Part shown: positions 36,364 to 48,672 of the stretch, one piece after another
How positions within the stretch are numbered: the first letter of the stretch is position 1
How the letters are laid out: each line of letters begins with the position of its first letter
NCBI RefSeq assembly: GCF_004208515.1
Contig: NZ_SGIM01000007.1
Span: 1-64,000, forward strand
Origin: Acinetobacter halotolerans
GTDB lineage: Bacteria; Pseudomonadota; Gammaproteobacteria; Pseudomonadales; Moraxellaceae
DNA: 64,000 nt
Direction: 5' to 3'
The notes under the pieces: model-generated
Databases searched by the model: none
Told to the model about the DNA's origin: nothing
The model's input: only the letters and a program-made list of their open reading frames with translations
Made by a program: the position numbers and the translations under genes

Positions 36364-36439
36364 GGGCGCTTAGCTCAGTTGGTAGAGCGTCTGCCTTACA
36401 AGCAGAATGTCGGCGGTTCGATCCCGTCAGCGCCCACCA
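36364..36439 (+). tRNA. tRNA-Val (UAC), third copy
   Basis: Identical over 76 nt to the other Val copies. The preceding spacer of about 140 nt holds an AGAAAAATC / GATTTTTCT hairpin near 36302-36322. No clear terminator follows. Confidence 0.97.
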
Positions 36440-36529
36440 TATCTCCTTTCTAGATACTCAAATCATTGTAATCAATATCAAATTATTTTATGATTAGCCT
36501 CAATAATGATTCTAATATTGAAGCTATTT

Positions 36530-37000
36530 ATGAGAAATCCTTATCAACGTAAGGCCGCGTCGAAGTCTCAAACAACAACATCTAACTCTTCATCCAAAGA
36601 CGCTTATCGCCAATTTATTCAAAATATTATTCTGCAACGTGAAGTGATTGCGCTATATCACGATGGTTGGGCTTTGTGTTCTACACCTTCGGGTCAGCAT
36701 GCGCTGTCGGTTTGGCAGAATAAAGGTCTAGCAAAATTATTAATTAAAGACAATTGGGCGCAATATAATATTCAAGAAGTGTCGTTAAAAGACTTTATTG
36801 AAAAGATGATTCCATTTCTAAAAGAAAATAATACGATTTTATCTTTAGATTTAACCCCTGAGGGAAATAATCTGCTGGTGACGCCAGATACATTATTATT
36901 AGATATCAAGAACTTTTTATATCAAATCTATTTGCAACGTCCTGATATTTTTGAAGAGCTAAAGTTGCCATTACCGCGTGATATTCGAATCCATCAATAA
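36530..37000 (+). CDS. DUF2750-like protein
   Basis: A 156-residue cytoplasmic protein. After a Ser/Thr-rich N-terminus, residues about 25-115 fit DUF2750: YRQFIQNIILQREVIALYHDGWAL, SVWQNKGLAKLLIKDNWAQY, and SLKDFIEKMIPFLKENN. The family has no known function. Two starts are possible: ATG at 36530 (used here, MRNPYQRK) or ATG at 36506; neither has a clear ribosome binding site. It ends in a Pro/Arg-rich segment (LPLPRDIRIHQ). Confidence 0.78.
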   Translation: MRNPYQRKAASKSQTTTSNSSSKDAYRQFIQNIILQREVIALYHDGWALCSTPSGQHALSVWQNKGLAKLLIKDNWAQYNIQEVSLKDFIEKMIPFLKENNTILSLDLTPEGNNLLVTPDTLLLDIKNFLYQIYLQRPDIFEELKLPLPRDIRIHQ

Positions 37001-37061
37001 GTAGGGTCTAGTGACATTTCATAGACCCTGTCTTATGTGATATTGACTGAGTTAACTTTAA

Positions 37062-37847
37062 TTAATACTCATTGAGTAGCCAACCACTGACATAAGCAAA
37101 ATATTCTCTTAACCATGCGTTATATCGCGTGGCTAATGGTGTTGTTGAGCCGACCATCGTAAAATTTGTGTAGCCTTGTTTTTTCGCAATTGCTGCTGCA
37201 CGTAGCGTATGGAAATCACTTGTGACAATAATAATTGGCTGTTGAATCATAATATCCTGTGCTTTTAACAGCGGTTGGCTATTTTTAAGATTCAGTTCAG
37301 TACTGGTGCTCTGATCTTCCAATATAATTTGTGCGGCGGGAATTTGATAGGTCTGTTGTAGATAACGTGACATGACCACGGCTTCACTTTCAGTTTCACC
37401 AAAATCCACTCCACCAGAAACAATTAATTTCGCATTGGGTTGAGCTAAAGCGACTGGCGCTGCACGATCTAAGCGTTTGGCGAGTGTGGCAGACGGTTGT
37501 CCATTTTCAACACCACTGCCTAAAACAATGATTGCGGCGACAGGTGATGTATCTTCTATGCTCGTAGTGTTGTTTGCAAGATAATGGAAAAAATAGCCTA
37601 AGCTAATTAACCAGATCCAAAAACATAACCAGCCGAATCGCCAGATTGAATGTAAGCGGAAATGATAAAAAAAGAAGCGTTCAATATGGTAATAGAAAAT
37701 TGAATAGAGACAGAAAAAAAGACCAAGTAACAGTGGAAGCACTGTTCCAATATGAATTTTTTTAAGTGCGATCAGTATTGCACCATCTAAAAAGAGTACA
37801 AGACCAATAACGGCAAAAAAAATACGGAGCCATAAACTGAGTTGCAT
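37062..37847 (-). CDS. YdcF/ElyC-type DUF218 membrane protein
   Basis: A 261-residue protein with three N-terminal membrane segments and a DUF218 domain (about 102-255). Conserved features are IIVLGSGVENGQPSATLAKRLDRA, LIVSGG, the acidic GETESEAVVMSRYL and DQSTSTELNLKNS, and VTSDFHTLRAA. Relatives include ElyC and SanA, which act in envelope integrity and lipid-carrier metabolism in E. coli. The exact role here is open. Transcribed alone. Confidence 0.85.
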   Translation of the reverse strand: MQLSLWLRIFFAVIGLVLFLDGAILIALKKIHIGTVLPLLLGLFFCLYSIFYYHIERFFFYHFRLHSIWRFGWLCFWIWLISLGYFFHYLANNTTSIEDTSPVAAIIVLGSGVENGQPSATLAKRLDRAAPVALAQPNAKLIVSGGVDFGETESEAVVMSRYLQQTYQIPAAQIILEDQSTSTELNLKNSQPLLKAQDIMIQQPIIIVTSDFHTLRAAAIAKKQGYTNFTMVGSTTPLATRYNAWLREYFAYVSGWLLNEY

Positions 37848-37922
37848 AATTTGAATCGAAGTCGATTTGAATCTGCTCAGTGTATGTAAAATGAATTGAA
37901 AGGCAAACTTTTTTAATCATTG

Positions 37923-37951
37923 TAAAAAAACGAGTGATTTCTCACTCGTTT
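37923..37951 (-). terminator. Terminator after the PepSY-reductase gene
   Basis: Stem ACGAGTGA / TCACTCGT with a 4-nt loop, followed on the minus strand by T7. About 20 nt after the stop. Confidence 0.9.
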
Positions 37952-37970
37952 CTGGGTGTCTTACATGGGA

Positions 37971-40508
37971 TTAGTAAACATCCCGACGGTAACGTCCAGT
38001 TTGACGTAATTCATCCACTTGAGCTTCACCCAATATGTTGATGAGGGCTTGATCTACACCTGCTGCCATACCTTCAATACTACCGCAAACATAAATTACA
38101 GCACCTTGACTTATCCAGTTGATTAGTTCTTCAGCGTTGTTCCGTAATAGATCTTGTACATAGATACGGTGTTCTTGATCTCTGGAGAAGGCGAGGTCTA
38201 GGCGTTTCAGTGTGCCCATATTTTTCCATGCTTGAATGGTTTCTTGATAAAAGAAATCATGTTCGCGTTGGCGCTCGCCAAAAATAAGCCAATTTTCAGC
38301 ATAATTTTGACGATTACGTTGCTGTAATAAGCTCATCAAACCAGCGATACCCGTACCGTTGCCGATACAAATAATCGGGCGATTGTCATCAATGAGATGA
38401 AATGATTCGTTGGTACGGATGCGCAAAGCAATATCTTGTTTAAGCTGTGCAAATGTCGTTAACCAACCCGAGCCTAGACCTAACTGACCCTGTTCATCGT
38501 AGTGCTGACGCACCACAAGTCTTAATACTTGTTGCGATGGAATACTGGCAATTGAGTATTCACGAGTCGGTAGGGTAGGTAATTGTTCTAGCAATTGCTC
38601 AAGATCGCTAAAAGGTTGAATCTCAACTCGCAAGTTTTTATCCCAAAGTGCGTGCTCGATATTTTGATTACGTGATTTTATGACTGCTTGTGCTGGAATT
38701 TGATGTTTGACTAGAAATGCTTGAATCTCATCTAAGCTATTTGAGGGTTGAATCTCTGCAATATCACCTGCATGCCAAGTCATATCATGTGTTGCAGTGA
38801 GCTCTATATTGTAAGCAGTTTGTCCTAAGCTATTTGGGTTGAGAGCTTGGCGATGGTTTAGGGTCCATCGATCAAAGGTTTTTTCGATATTCATTGCATG
38901 TAGTTCATGCTTGGTCACAACCGATAAAGCTTGATTCCAGCGTTGAATATCATGGGGATTTGCATTATCCACTTCGATCAATTCAAACAATGATTGTGCT
39001 TTGCATTGTTTTAACCAAGTATCTACTGCGTGACCAAAGCTGCAATAGCTGTCCGCATATTCTTTAGAGCCAAGTGCGAGAACTGCATACTGCATATGAT
39101 TGAGATCAAAGAGTTGTTGCATCAGCTTCTTGTTAAAGCCTGAAGCTAAATCTGGTGCATCACCCGTACCGTAGGTACTCACAACAAATAAAACCTGTTG
39201 AGCGTGTTGCAGATCTTGTTCTGTCAGTTGCTGAATGGGTTTAACAGTTGTTGGTTGTCGTGCTTCTTGTAAGCTAGTTGCAGTGCGCCAAGCCAGTTGT
39301 TCAGCCACGCCCGTTTGTGAGGCATAGGTGATCAGCCAAGGTGTTGCATTTGGATCAATCTGTTGGCCGATCAGAGATTGGCGAGCTGCGAGTGTTAATC
39401 TCTTTTGTTTACGACGTTTAAGATATAGCATCCATCCGGTCACAAAGAATAACGGCATCGCAAGTGAAGCAAGCAGTGCAATGAATTGATAGGTTGAACC
39501 AAAGAAACTGCCACGATGTACAGGCAGCATACTGCTCATGATCTTTTCATTGAGCTTCTTATCTTCGTATAATTCAAACTTTTCGAATTTGTTCTCTTGG
39601 TAGTTGTATACCGCTTGGTTACGTGCGCGTTCATGTTGTGCAATCACATCAACAAATGTTAACTCGACTTTTTGATCATACTGTTTCGGTATATTTAGCG
39701 TCAAACTCGAGTATTCGCGTCCGATGTTGGCATTCACTCCAGTCCAAGTTTGGGTCAGAATCATGCCGACTTGTTGATTGGATAAATCTGGTCCTTTATT
39801 TTTGTTTTCTTCAGCGTTGTGTTGACTACGTTGCGGTTGTTCGACGCCCATCACTTTGAACATCCCAGCACGCCACCAGTCATAAGACCAGTACAAACCC
39901 GTACATGCAAACAAGAGGTAAAATACAATCACCCATGTACCCACGACGGCATGTAAGTCCCAAATAAAATTACGACCTTTCAATTTGGGTTTGATCAAGA
40001 ACCATTGCTTGAAGGTATGTTTCTTTGGAAAGCGTAGATAAATACCGCTCAATACAAAGAAAATGAGCATCAGTGTTGATGCACCCGTGATTTGTGCCCC
40101 ATATTCGCCAGCCGTTAAATTACGATGTAATCGCTGGATAAACTGGAAAAACTCACGGCCCTTTACTTCAGGTAGTACCTCTGCTGTATAAGGATTCACC
40201 ATCATGTTATAGCCACGACGTGCGCCTTCTTTTTTTATATTGACGGTTGAAGATGCAGATGGGTCTGAAGCAATGGTAATGCTATTAATTTCAATCTCAG
40301 GTTGCTGTTGATTGAAATATAAATAGAGCTGAGCAGGCGTTAATTTAGGTGTAGCCGCAACTTCTACCACATAGCTATCGTGGTTGATCCATTTCAGGAT
40401 TTGTTGATCATAAGAGTAGATCGCACCTGTAACTCCCATCAGTGAGAGAATTAAGCCGGCGGTAATCCCTAAAAACCAATGGATTTGAAAGAAAACTTTT
40501 TTAAACAT
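37971..40508 (-). CDS. PepSY membrane/flavodoxin/ferredoxin-NADP reductase fusion, probable ferric-siderophore reductase
   Basis: A three-part redox protein of 845 residues. The PepSY-associated membrane domain has an N-terminal helix (FQIHWFLGITAGLILSLMG), periplasmic PepSY, and helices to about residue 375 with several paired His. A flavodoxin domain follows (ITYASQTGVAEQLAWRTA, STYGTGDAPD). The C-terminal CysJ-like FAD/NADPH domain has REYSIASIP, CIGNGTGIAGL and YVCGSIEGMA, ending RRDVY. It would carry electrons from NADPH across the membrane, probably to periplasmic ferric-siderophore. The start at 40508 fits the family; ATG at 40565 is possible. Neither has a ribosome binding site. Confidence 0.85.
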   Translation of the reverse strand: MFKKVFFQIHWFLGITAGLILSLMGVTGAIYSYDQQILKWINHDSYVVEVAATPKLTPAQLYLYFNQQQPEIEINSITIASDPSASSTVNIKKEGARRGYNMMVNPYTAEVLPEVKGREFFQFIQRLHRNLTAGEYGAQITGASTLMLIFFVLSGIYLRFPKKHTFKQWFLIKPKLKGRNFIWDLHAVVGTWVIVFYLLFACTGLYWSYDWWRAGMFKVMGVEQPQRSQHNAEENKNKGPDLSNQQVGMILTQTWTGVNANIGREYSSLTLNIPKQYDQKVELTFVDVIAQHERARNQAVYNYQENKFEKFELYEDKKLNEKIMSSMLPVHRGSFFGSTYQFIALLASLAMPLFFVTGWMLYLKRRKQKRLTLAARQSLIGQQIDPNATPWLITYASQTGVAEQLAWRTATSLQEARQPTTVKPIQQLTEQDLQHAQQVLFVVSTYGTGDAPDLASGFNKKLMQQLFDLNHMQYAVLALGSKEYADSYCSFGHAVDTWLKQCKAQSLFELIEVDNANPHDIQRWNQALSVVTKHELHAMNIEKTFDRWTLNHRQALNPNSLGQTAYNIELTATHDMTWHAGDIAEIQPSNSLDEIQAFLVKHQIPAQAVIKSRNQNIEHALWDKNLRVEIQPFSDLEQLLEQLPTLPTREYSIASIPSQQVLRLVVRQHYDEQGQLGLGSGWLTTFAQLKQDIALRIRTNESFHLIDDNRPIICIGNGTGIAGLMSLLQQRNRQNYAENWLIFGERQREHDFFYQETIQAWKNMGTLKRLDLAFSRDQEHRIYVQDLLRNNAEELINWISQGAVIYVCGSIEGMAAGVDQALINILGEAQVDELRQTGRYRRDVY

Positions 40509-40577
40509 AGTTTTGACGTTGTGCAGATGGGAGAACAAATATGGGCGAATTATAGCGGAAGACATTTGTTTTGATAA

Positions 40578-40598
40578 GAATAATATTGATTTTTATTC
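40578..40598 (-). promoter_or_regulatory. Possible Fur box
   Basis: The 21-nt GAATAATATTG-ATTTTTATTC stretch is an imperfect AT-rich palindrome resembling Fur sites. It overlaps a possible promoter (TTGTCA at 40624-40619) of the PepSY-reductase gene. It fits an iron-starvation role but is not a close consensus match. Confidence 0.4.
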
Positions 40599-40633
40599 TC
40601 ATTTGTATTGTTGTTTTTTGACAAAACACATTT

Positions 40634-40675
40634 AAAAAAAGACCTCATCTCAAACGAGTGATATGAGGTCTTTTT
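40634..40675 (-). terminator. Terminator after aspD
   Basis: Stem GACCTCAT / ATGAGGTC (40641-40648 / 40663-40670), extended by A and T runs on both sides; T7 on the minus strand. Confidence 0.9.
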
Positions 40676-40710
40676 AAGGCATATAAAACAAGATAACCAA
40701 GTTCAGAATG

Positions 40711-44056
<3,346 letters not shown>

Positions 44057-44140
44057 TGCTATAACCTATCTATTATTGAATATGTTGTATATTTATGAGA
44101 AATAACGAATTAAATTTAATTTCTTTTTAATGTGATTGAT

Positions 44141-44169
44141 AACATACTATTGATATAAAGATTTGACAA
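44141..44169 (-). promoter_or_regulatory. Candidate aspT promoter
   Basis: On the minus strand TTGTCA (44169-44164) and TATGTT (44146-44141), 17-nt spacing, about 85 nt before the aspT start. Confidence 0.5.
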
Positions 44170-44391
44170 TCTACTGTTATAACTAGATATTTTCTTGACT
44201 CTTTTGCTTGGTTTATCGGTGCTTTGTGGTTAAGGTGATGTATTTATTATTGAATATAAAAAAGCTTGAATAATGATAGATTCTTTGTCTTGGAATAAAC
44301 GGTGAGAAGGGTACAAAATTCATTACATTTATTTTCTTATTGTTACAATGCAGTGGGTGATGAATTAATTCCTTAAATGATGAATGAAAAT

Positions 44392-44425
44392 AAAAAAAGC
44401 TAATCTGTGAGATTAGCTTTTTTTA
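44392..44425. terminator. Bidirectional terminator
   Basis: Stem AAAAAAAGCTAATCT / AGATTAGCTTTTTTT with a 3-nt loop. It closes the minus-strand gene ending at 44444. Confidence 0.9.
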
Positions 44426-44443
44426 ATGAAGCGGAATATTAAA

Positions 44444-45028
44444 TTATATTGGTTTTGCCGCACCAACAGTTTCATTCAAGTGTTTACGGATTGTTTTGAA
44501 TGCAAAGTTCTTAGAGTCCATACGTTTTGGCAGGATATAAGCACCTTGTTGTTGTTCGCCTTTTGGTGTTTTCACTTTGAAATTTACAAGAATAAAGTCT
44601 GGTGAGTTATACCACTCGTAAATATCTTTCCAACCAATTGTAGCCGTACCTTCTTGCAGGCCTACTTTTTGACGCATCACGATACCGTGAGGCTGTACAC
44701 CTAAACGAATTCCTTTAATATCTTGGACAGGGAACTCTTTCATTTTACGTTTTACGTACCACTCAAGACCAAATCTTTTAATGATATAGAAAAGCGCAAC
44801 TCCGATAATCACAACCCAACAAATCACAGTTGAGTAGGTGGAATAATATTTGATGAGTCCTGCTGCAACTAAAGAAAGCACTACAAGTGCGATCATGATG
44901 ATCCATGCTTTGCGGCTGAACTTGTTGGTACTGCGCCAAATCATAAGTTGAGCTTGACGTTGTTCAACTTCAGAAACTTCGTAAGGAACAGGTTGTAGCG
45001 TATAAGCGTATAAATTTTTGGCGGTCAT
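44444..45028 (-). CDS. YcxB-like membrane protein
   Basis: A 194-residue protein with two adjacent membrane helices (about 41-60 and 66-84), then a cytoplasmic domain. The domain features (GIVMRQKVGLQEGTATIGWKDIYEWYNSPDFILVNF, then AYILPKRMDSK) fit the YcxB-like C-terminal domain: a short beta domain followed by a basic 'PKR' motif and a helix. Function unknown. Transcribed alone, closed by the terminator above. Confidence 0.75.
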   Translation of the reverse strand: MTAKNLYAYTLQPVPYEVSEVEQRQAQLMIWRSTNKFSRKAWIIMIALVVLSLVAAGLIKYYSTYSTVICWVVIIGVALFYIIKRFGLEWYVKRKMKEFPVQDIKGIRLGVQPHGIVMRQKVGLQEGTATIGWKDIYEWYNSPDFILVNFKVKTPKGEQQQGAYILPKRMDSKNFAFKTIRKHLNETVGAAKPI

Positions 45029-45153
45029 AGTTTAAAAATTGAGTCTTGAACTGAGTTAAGTTTAGCATTAATTGGAGAGTGTTGACACGACATAAACGCT
45101 CTCAATCAAAGATATATGGGCGTAATAGGCGATTAGTATTGCCTTACATTTTG

Positions 45154-47379
45154 TTAAAGTGAAGCAAACTCAGTGCCGTCTTCATTAGGCTCGTGCCGTA
45201 GACTTTGTTTAAGCATGCTTAAACGCGTCAATATACTGAACATGAGCGAGAGTTGTTGCAAAATAATTAATGACTTTGGATCATTCTCTTCATCACGACT
45301 TAAGCGCTGTCGGATGTTTTGCAGCATATTTTGTGCTGATAAATCAGGCACTTCATCTCTGAGTAGCGCACCTTGAATATCATCGAGAGCTTGATCAAGC
45401 AGCGTTAAAATCTCTTGATCTTGAATTTGTTCACGGTGTGCGCCCAACGCGGCGATATAGCTCAAAAAGGTATGGCTGAGGCATAAAAACTCAAAAGCCT
45501 GATTTTTGTGTGTGCTATCAATATTTGGTTCTGTGGCGAGCGTAGAAATCAATGAGGCGACTTCTGCATCGGTATTGTGTGCAGTACGTCGAACCACACG
45601 ATAGTTCAATGCGTTATTGCGACCTTGATGATATTGTTGAACTACTTCGGCTAGATATTTACATTGTGCTTGTAGCGAACGTTGAATCGAGCGAGGTAAT
45701 CTACGAAACTTCCAATCTGGCCAAATGAAGCTGACCCCAAACCACGCCAAGGCACAACCAATAATGGTATCAATCAAGCGTGGCAGTCCTGCGGCAAATG
45801 CAGAGCCATCTAAGTTAAAGTTGATTAACGCCAGAATCGTAATGAACGCGGTAGCTTGGGCATACTGTTTACTTCGCAGCTCGAAAAATAAGATCCCGCT
45901 GAGTATGAGCATGACCAACTGACCTTCGATTGAAGGAATAAAATAGATGATTGCTAGACCAACAATAATCCCCACCAATGTTCCCACAATCCGCAAATAT
46001 AAACGTCGTTTAGTGGCATTAAAGTTGGGTTGGCAGACAAATAGGGCGGTCATCAGAATCCAATAACCATATTCAATGTTGGTGAGTTGAATAAATAGAT
46101 AACCAATAAAGAGCACAATCGATAAGCGTACAGCATGCCGGAACAAAACAGATTCAGGGCTTAGATGCTGTTTTACACGCACGACCATGTCATTTATCCC
46201 TTTAAGGTCATCATCTTTGAGTTGGTTTTCGAGTTGTTGGGTATTGTCTAATTGAAGATTTCGTTCTGTCTCTAGATTTTGTAATTGTGCATCAATCGAT
46301 TTTAGATTTTGATAAAGCGCAAATAAGGCATTAATCCGTACCTGATCATAAATGCCATCTTCACGCATTTTTTCTAAGGATAGTCTTAAATTTTCAAAGC
46401 TATGTTTAAAGCGTTTGTTATGTACATAACGTGTGCGGCTTAAAATAGATTGTGCCAAGTCCTGACAAGCTTTACCTTGGATCGACAAAATCCGTTGGAA
46501 ACGGAACAAGATATCGCTGTGTTGGAAAACTTTTGCCAGTTTTTGATAATCAATGTGGGCGGAGTCTGCACGTTCGTGAATATCTTGAACCACAAAATAA
46601 TACTGTAGACTGCGCCGCGTATCTTTTTGCCCTCGGTCACCTTTGAGCCGAGTCAGTAATGCCACGCGTAAATTATTAAAAATCGCAATCAGTTTGCTAT
46701 TTTCCATCGACAAATCAATCATGCTTTGCTGATAACTTGAAGGCGTCATATCGACATCAAACAAATTTGATTTGGCATATAAGAAACTTCCTAATGCGCT
46801 ATATGAGGCTGAGAGCTGATCTTGTAGTTGTCGAACTGGAAATAACAGAAAACTAATTGTTGAAATGAGACCATACCACGCCGCGCCAGCCACTAATAAA
46901 GCGGGCTGTAGATACCATTGCTCAAATAGATGCACTCCTAACATGGTGTATACGGAAATAACCAAACATCCGTAAGCAATCGTGGCATAACGACGACCGA
47001 GCGAACCCAACAGAATCCAGCCAATGCATGAGGCAATGAGCCCAATGGCAAAAACCACTGGATAGGGGAATAATAATTGAACCGAGGCAGCGGTGATAAA
47101 GAAACCGATATAGGTATAAATCAGGTTCATGATACGAACGGAAAAGCGATCATCAATGTCACTAATTCCCGCCGCAACCACACCTAAAGTCAATGGAATC
47201 GTAGCGAGTTGGTAACCCATCAAATAAGGAACAAATGCTGTTCCCGTAAAAGCGATTAACATACGCACGTTATACATAAACGTGGTGTTATAGGTTGCTT
47301 GTTTTAAACGTTTGAACCAAGGATTCAAGAGCTGTCCTTTTTGTATTGTGCCGTCGATTTTATTCTTCATATTATGCAC
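45154..47379 (-). CDS. yccS: YccS-type FUSC family membrane protein
   Basis: A 741-residue inner-membrane protein of the YccS/YhfK (FUSC) family, related to aromatic-acid exporters such as AaeB. Two blocks of membrane helices (about 40-185 and 420-545) each precede a long cytoplasmic helical domain (about 190-410 and 560-730). The second block has the family's EYGYWILMTALFVCQPNFNATKRR motif, with the PN and RR residues typical of the family. Substrate unknown. It runs divergently from the Bcr gene. Confidence 0.88.
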   Translation of the reverse strand: MHNMKNKIDGTIQKGQLLNPWFKRLKQATYNTTFMYNVRMLIAFTGTAFVPYLMGYQLATIPLTLGVVAAGISDIDDRFSVRIMNLIYTYIGFFITAASVQLLFPYPVVFAIGLIASCIGWILLGSLGRRYATIAYGCLVISVYTMLGVHLFEQWYLQPALLVAGAAWYGLISTISFLLFPVRQLQDQLSASYSALGSFLYAKSNLFDVDMTPSSYQQSMIDLSMENSKLIAIFNNLRVALLTRLKGDRGQKDTRRSLQYYFVVQDIHERADSAHIDYQKLAKVFQHSDILFRFQRILSIQGKACQDLAQSILSRTRYVHNKRFKHSFENLRLSLEKMREDGIYDQVRINALFALYQNLKSIDAQLQNLETERNLQLDNTQQLENQLKDDDLKGINDMVVRVKQHLSPESVLFRHAVRLSIVLFIGYLFIQLTNIEYGYWILMTALFVCQPNFNATKRRLYLRIVGTLVGIIVGLAIIYFIPSIEGQLVMLILSGILFFELRSKQYAQATAFITILALINFNLDGSAFAAGLPRLIDTIIGCALAWFGVSFIWPDWKFRRLPRSIQRSLQAQCKYLAEVVQQYHQGRNNALNYRVVRRTAHNTDAEVASLISTLATEPNIDSTHKNQAFEFLCLSHTFLSYIAALGAHREQIQDQEILTLLDQALDDIQGALLRDEVPDLSAQNMLQNIRQRLSRDEENDPKSLIILQQLSLMFSILTRLSMLKQSLRHEPNEDGTEFASL

Positions 47380-47436
47380 AAATTAAAGCGAGGATGCTAA
47401 GCTTACAATCTCATTAAACATGAAAAGTACAGCATT

Positions 47437-48651
47437 ATGCAGGCGGAGCAATCTCACAAGCGTCAGTATTCCACAGCATGGATTTTGTTACTTGCCCTAT
47501 TAACGGCATTGGGCCCACTTTCGATCGACATGTATTTACCCGCATTGCCGCAAATGGCAGACGAGTTCGGGGTCAGTACACAAATGATGGCCAACAGTTT
47601 GCCAGCATATTTCTTGGGGCTTGCAATCGGTCAACTTTTTTATGGACCGATCAGCGATCGTATTGGGCGTAAAACACCGTTATATTTTGGGCTGGCTTTA
47701 TATGCGATTGCCAGTTTGGCCTGTGTTTTTGTCACCAATGAATGGGCCTTGATAGCTGCGCGTATTTTTCAAGCTTTAGGTGGTTGCGTGGGTGTGGTGA
47801 TTGCTAGAGCAGCGATTCGAGATCGTTTGGATGTCGCAGGTTCTGCACAGGCTTTTTCTAGCATGATGATTGTGATGGGGCTGGCACCGATTTTGTCACC
47901 TATCTTTGGTGCTTGGATTTTAATTTTCTTTCCTTGGCAGGTTATTTTTGTCTGCTTAGCCATCATTGGTGTGATCTGTTGGTTGTGCGTGCACTTTTTC
48001 TTTATAGAATCGTTGCCTGTGGAGCGTCGTTTAAAACTATCGTTTTATCAAGTCACCACGCTCTATGCTGCAATTTTAAAAGATGAAAGTTTTAGAGTGC
48101 CGATGTTGGCAGGTTGTCTAACAGGCGCTGCATTATTTTGTTATATCAGCTCAGCTTCTGCTGTTTTTATGGGCCAATATGGACTGTCTCAGCAGCAATT
48201 TTCTTACGCATTTGCACTGAATGCGGCGGGCATTATGTTGATGTCGTCATTGAATAAGCATTTGAATACGCGAATGGGTATTTTTCCACGCTTACGTTTA
48301 GGTGGTTCTATTCAATGCTTTGGTGCTTTGGTTGTGGTGAGTGCAGGCTTGATGGTAAATGCACCTTTGTGGTTTTTAATGATTGGCTTGTTCTTAGTGG
48401 TATCAGGTATTGGTTTAACAGGCCCAAATGCGATGGCGCTAGCAATGTCTCAGCAAGGTGCGCGAGCGGGGACTGCGAGCGCAATCATGGGCAGTACCCA
48501 GTTTGCATTTGGTTTACTCGGTGGCGTGATTCTCAATTTCTTGATTTGGAAAGCATCTCTTAATATGGGCTTGATGATGTTGATGTTTACCAGTGTCGGT
48601 TTATTCACAATTTTTAAGGTCGGGAAACAGCAAAACAGTATCTCCGTTTAG
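47437..48651 (+). CDS. bcr: Bcr/CflA-type drug efflux MFS transporter
   Basis: A 12-helix major-facilitator transporter (404 residues). It starts with LLALLTALGPLSIDMYLPALPQMA, the helix 1 signature of the Bcr/CflA drug:proton antiporter group. Motif A GPISDRIGRKTPL follows helix 2, and helix 4-5 motifs are ALGGCVGVVIARAAIRD and MGLAPILSPIFGAWI. Relatives export bicyclomycin, sulfonamides or chloramphenicol; the substrate here is unknown. It is divergent from yccS with a 57-nt gap. Confidence 0.9.
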   Translation: MQAEQSHKRQYSTAWILLLALLTALGPLSIDMYLPALPQMADEFGVSTQMMANSLPAYFLGLAIGQLFYGPISDRIGRKTPLYFGLALYAIASLACVFVTNEWALIAARIFQALGGCVGVVIARAAIRDRLDVAGSAQAFSSMMIVMGLAPILSPIFGAWILIFFPWQVIFVCLAIIGVICWLCVHFFFIESLPVERRLKLSFYQVTTLYAAILKDESFRVPMLAGCLTGAALFCYISSASAVFMGQYGLSQQQFSYAFALNAAGIMLMSSLNKHLNTRMGIFPRLRLGGSIQCFGALVVVSAGLMVNAPLWFLMIGLFLVVSGIGLTGPNAMALAMSQQGARAGTASAIMGSTQFAFGLLGGVILNFLIWKASLNMGLMMLMFTSVGLFTIFKVGKQQNSISV

Positions 48652-48660
48652 AGATACTGT
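48635..48660. terminator. Hairpin between converging bcr and nitroreductase genes
   Basis: A perfect 10-bp stem (ACAGTATCTC / GAGATACTGT) overlaps the bcr stop codon. A TTTTGC run follows on the minus strand, so it likely ends the nitroreductase transcript. Confidence 0.6.
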
Positions 48661-48672
48661 TGAAATTTTGGA

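Larger units (their letters stand above)
44057..44443. other. AT-rich gap upstream of aspT
   Basis: About 390 nt without a gene. It holds the aspT promoter candidate and, near the right end, a bidirectional terminator. The 12-nt string TATTATTGAATA appears twice (about 44070 and 44247), possibly an operator pair. Nothing else was found. Confidence 0.5.

Noticed and set aside
35639..36439. CRISPR-like array
   Set aside because: The repeated units are tRNAs with cloverleaf structure; spacers are irregular and there are no cas genes.
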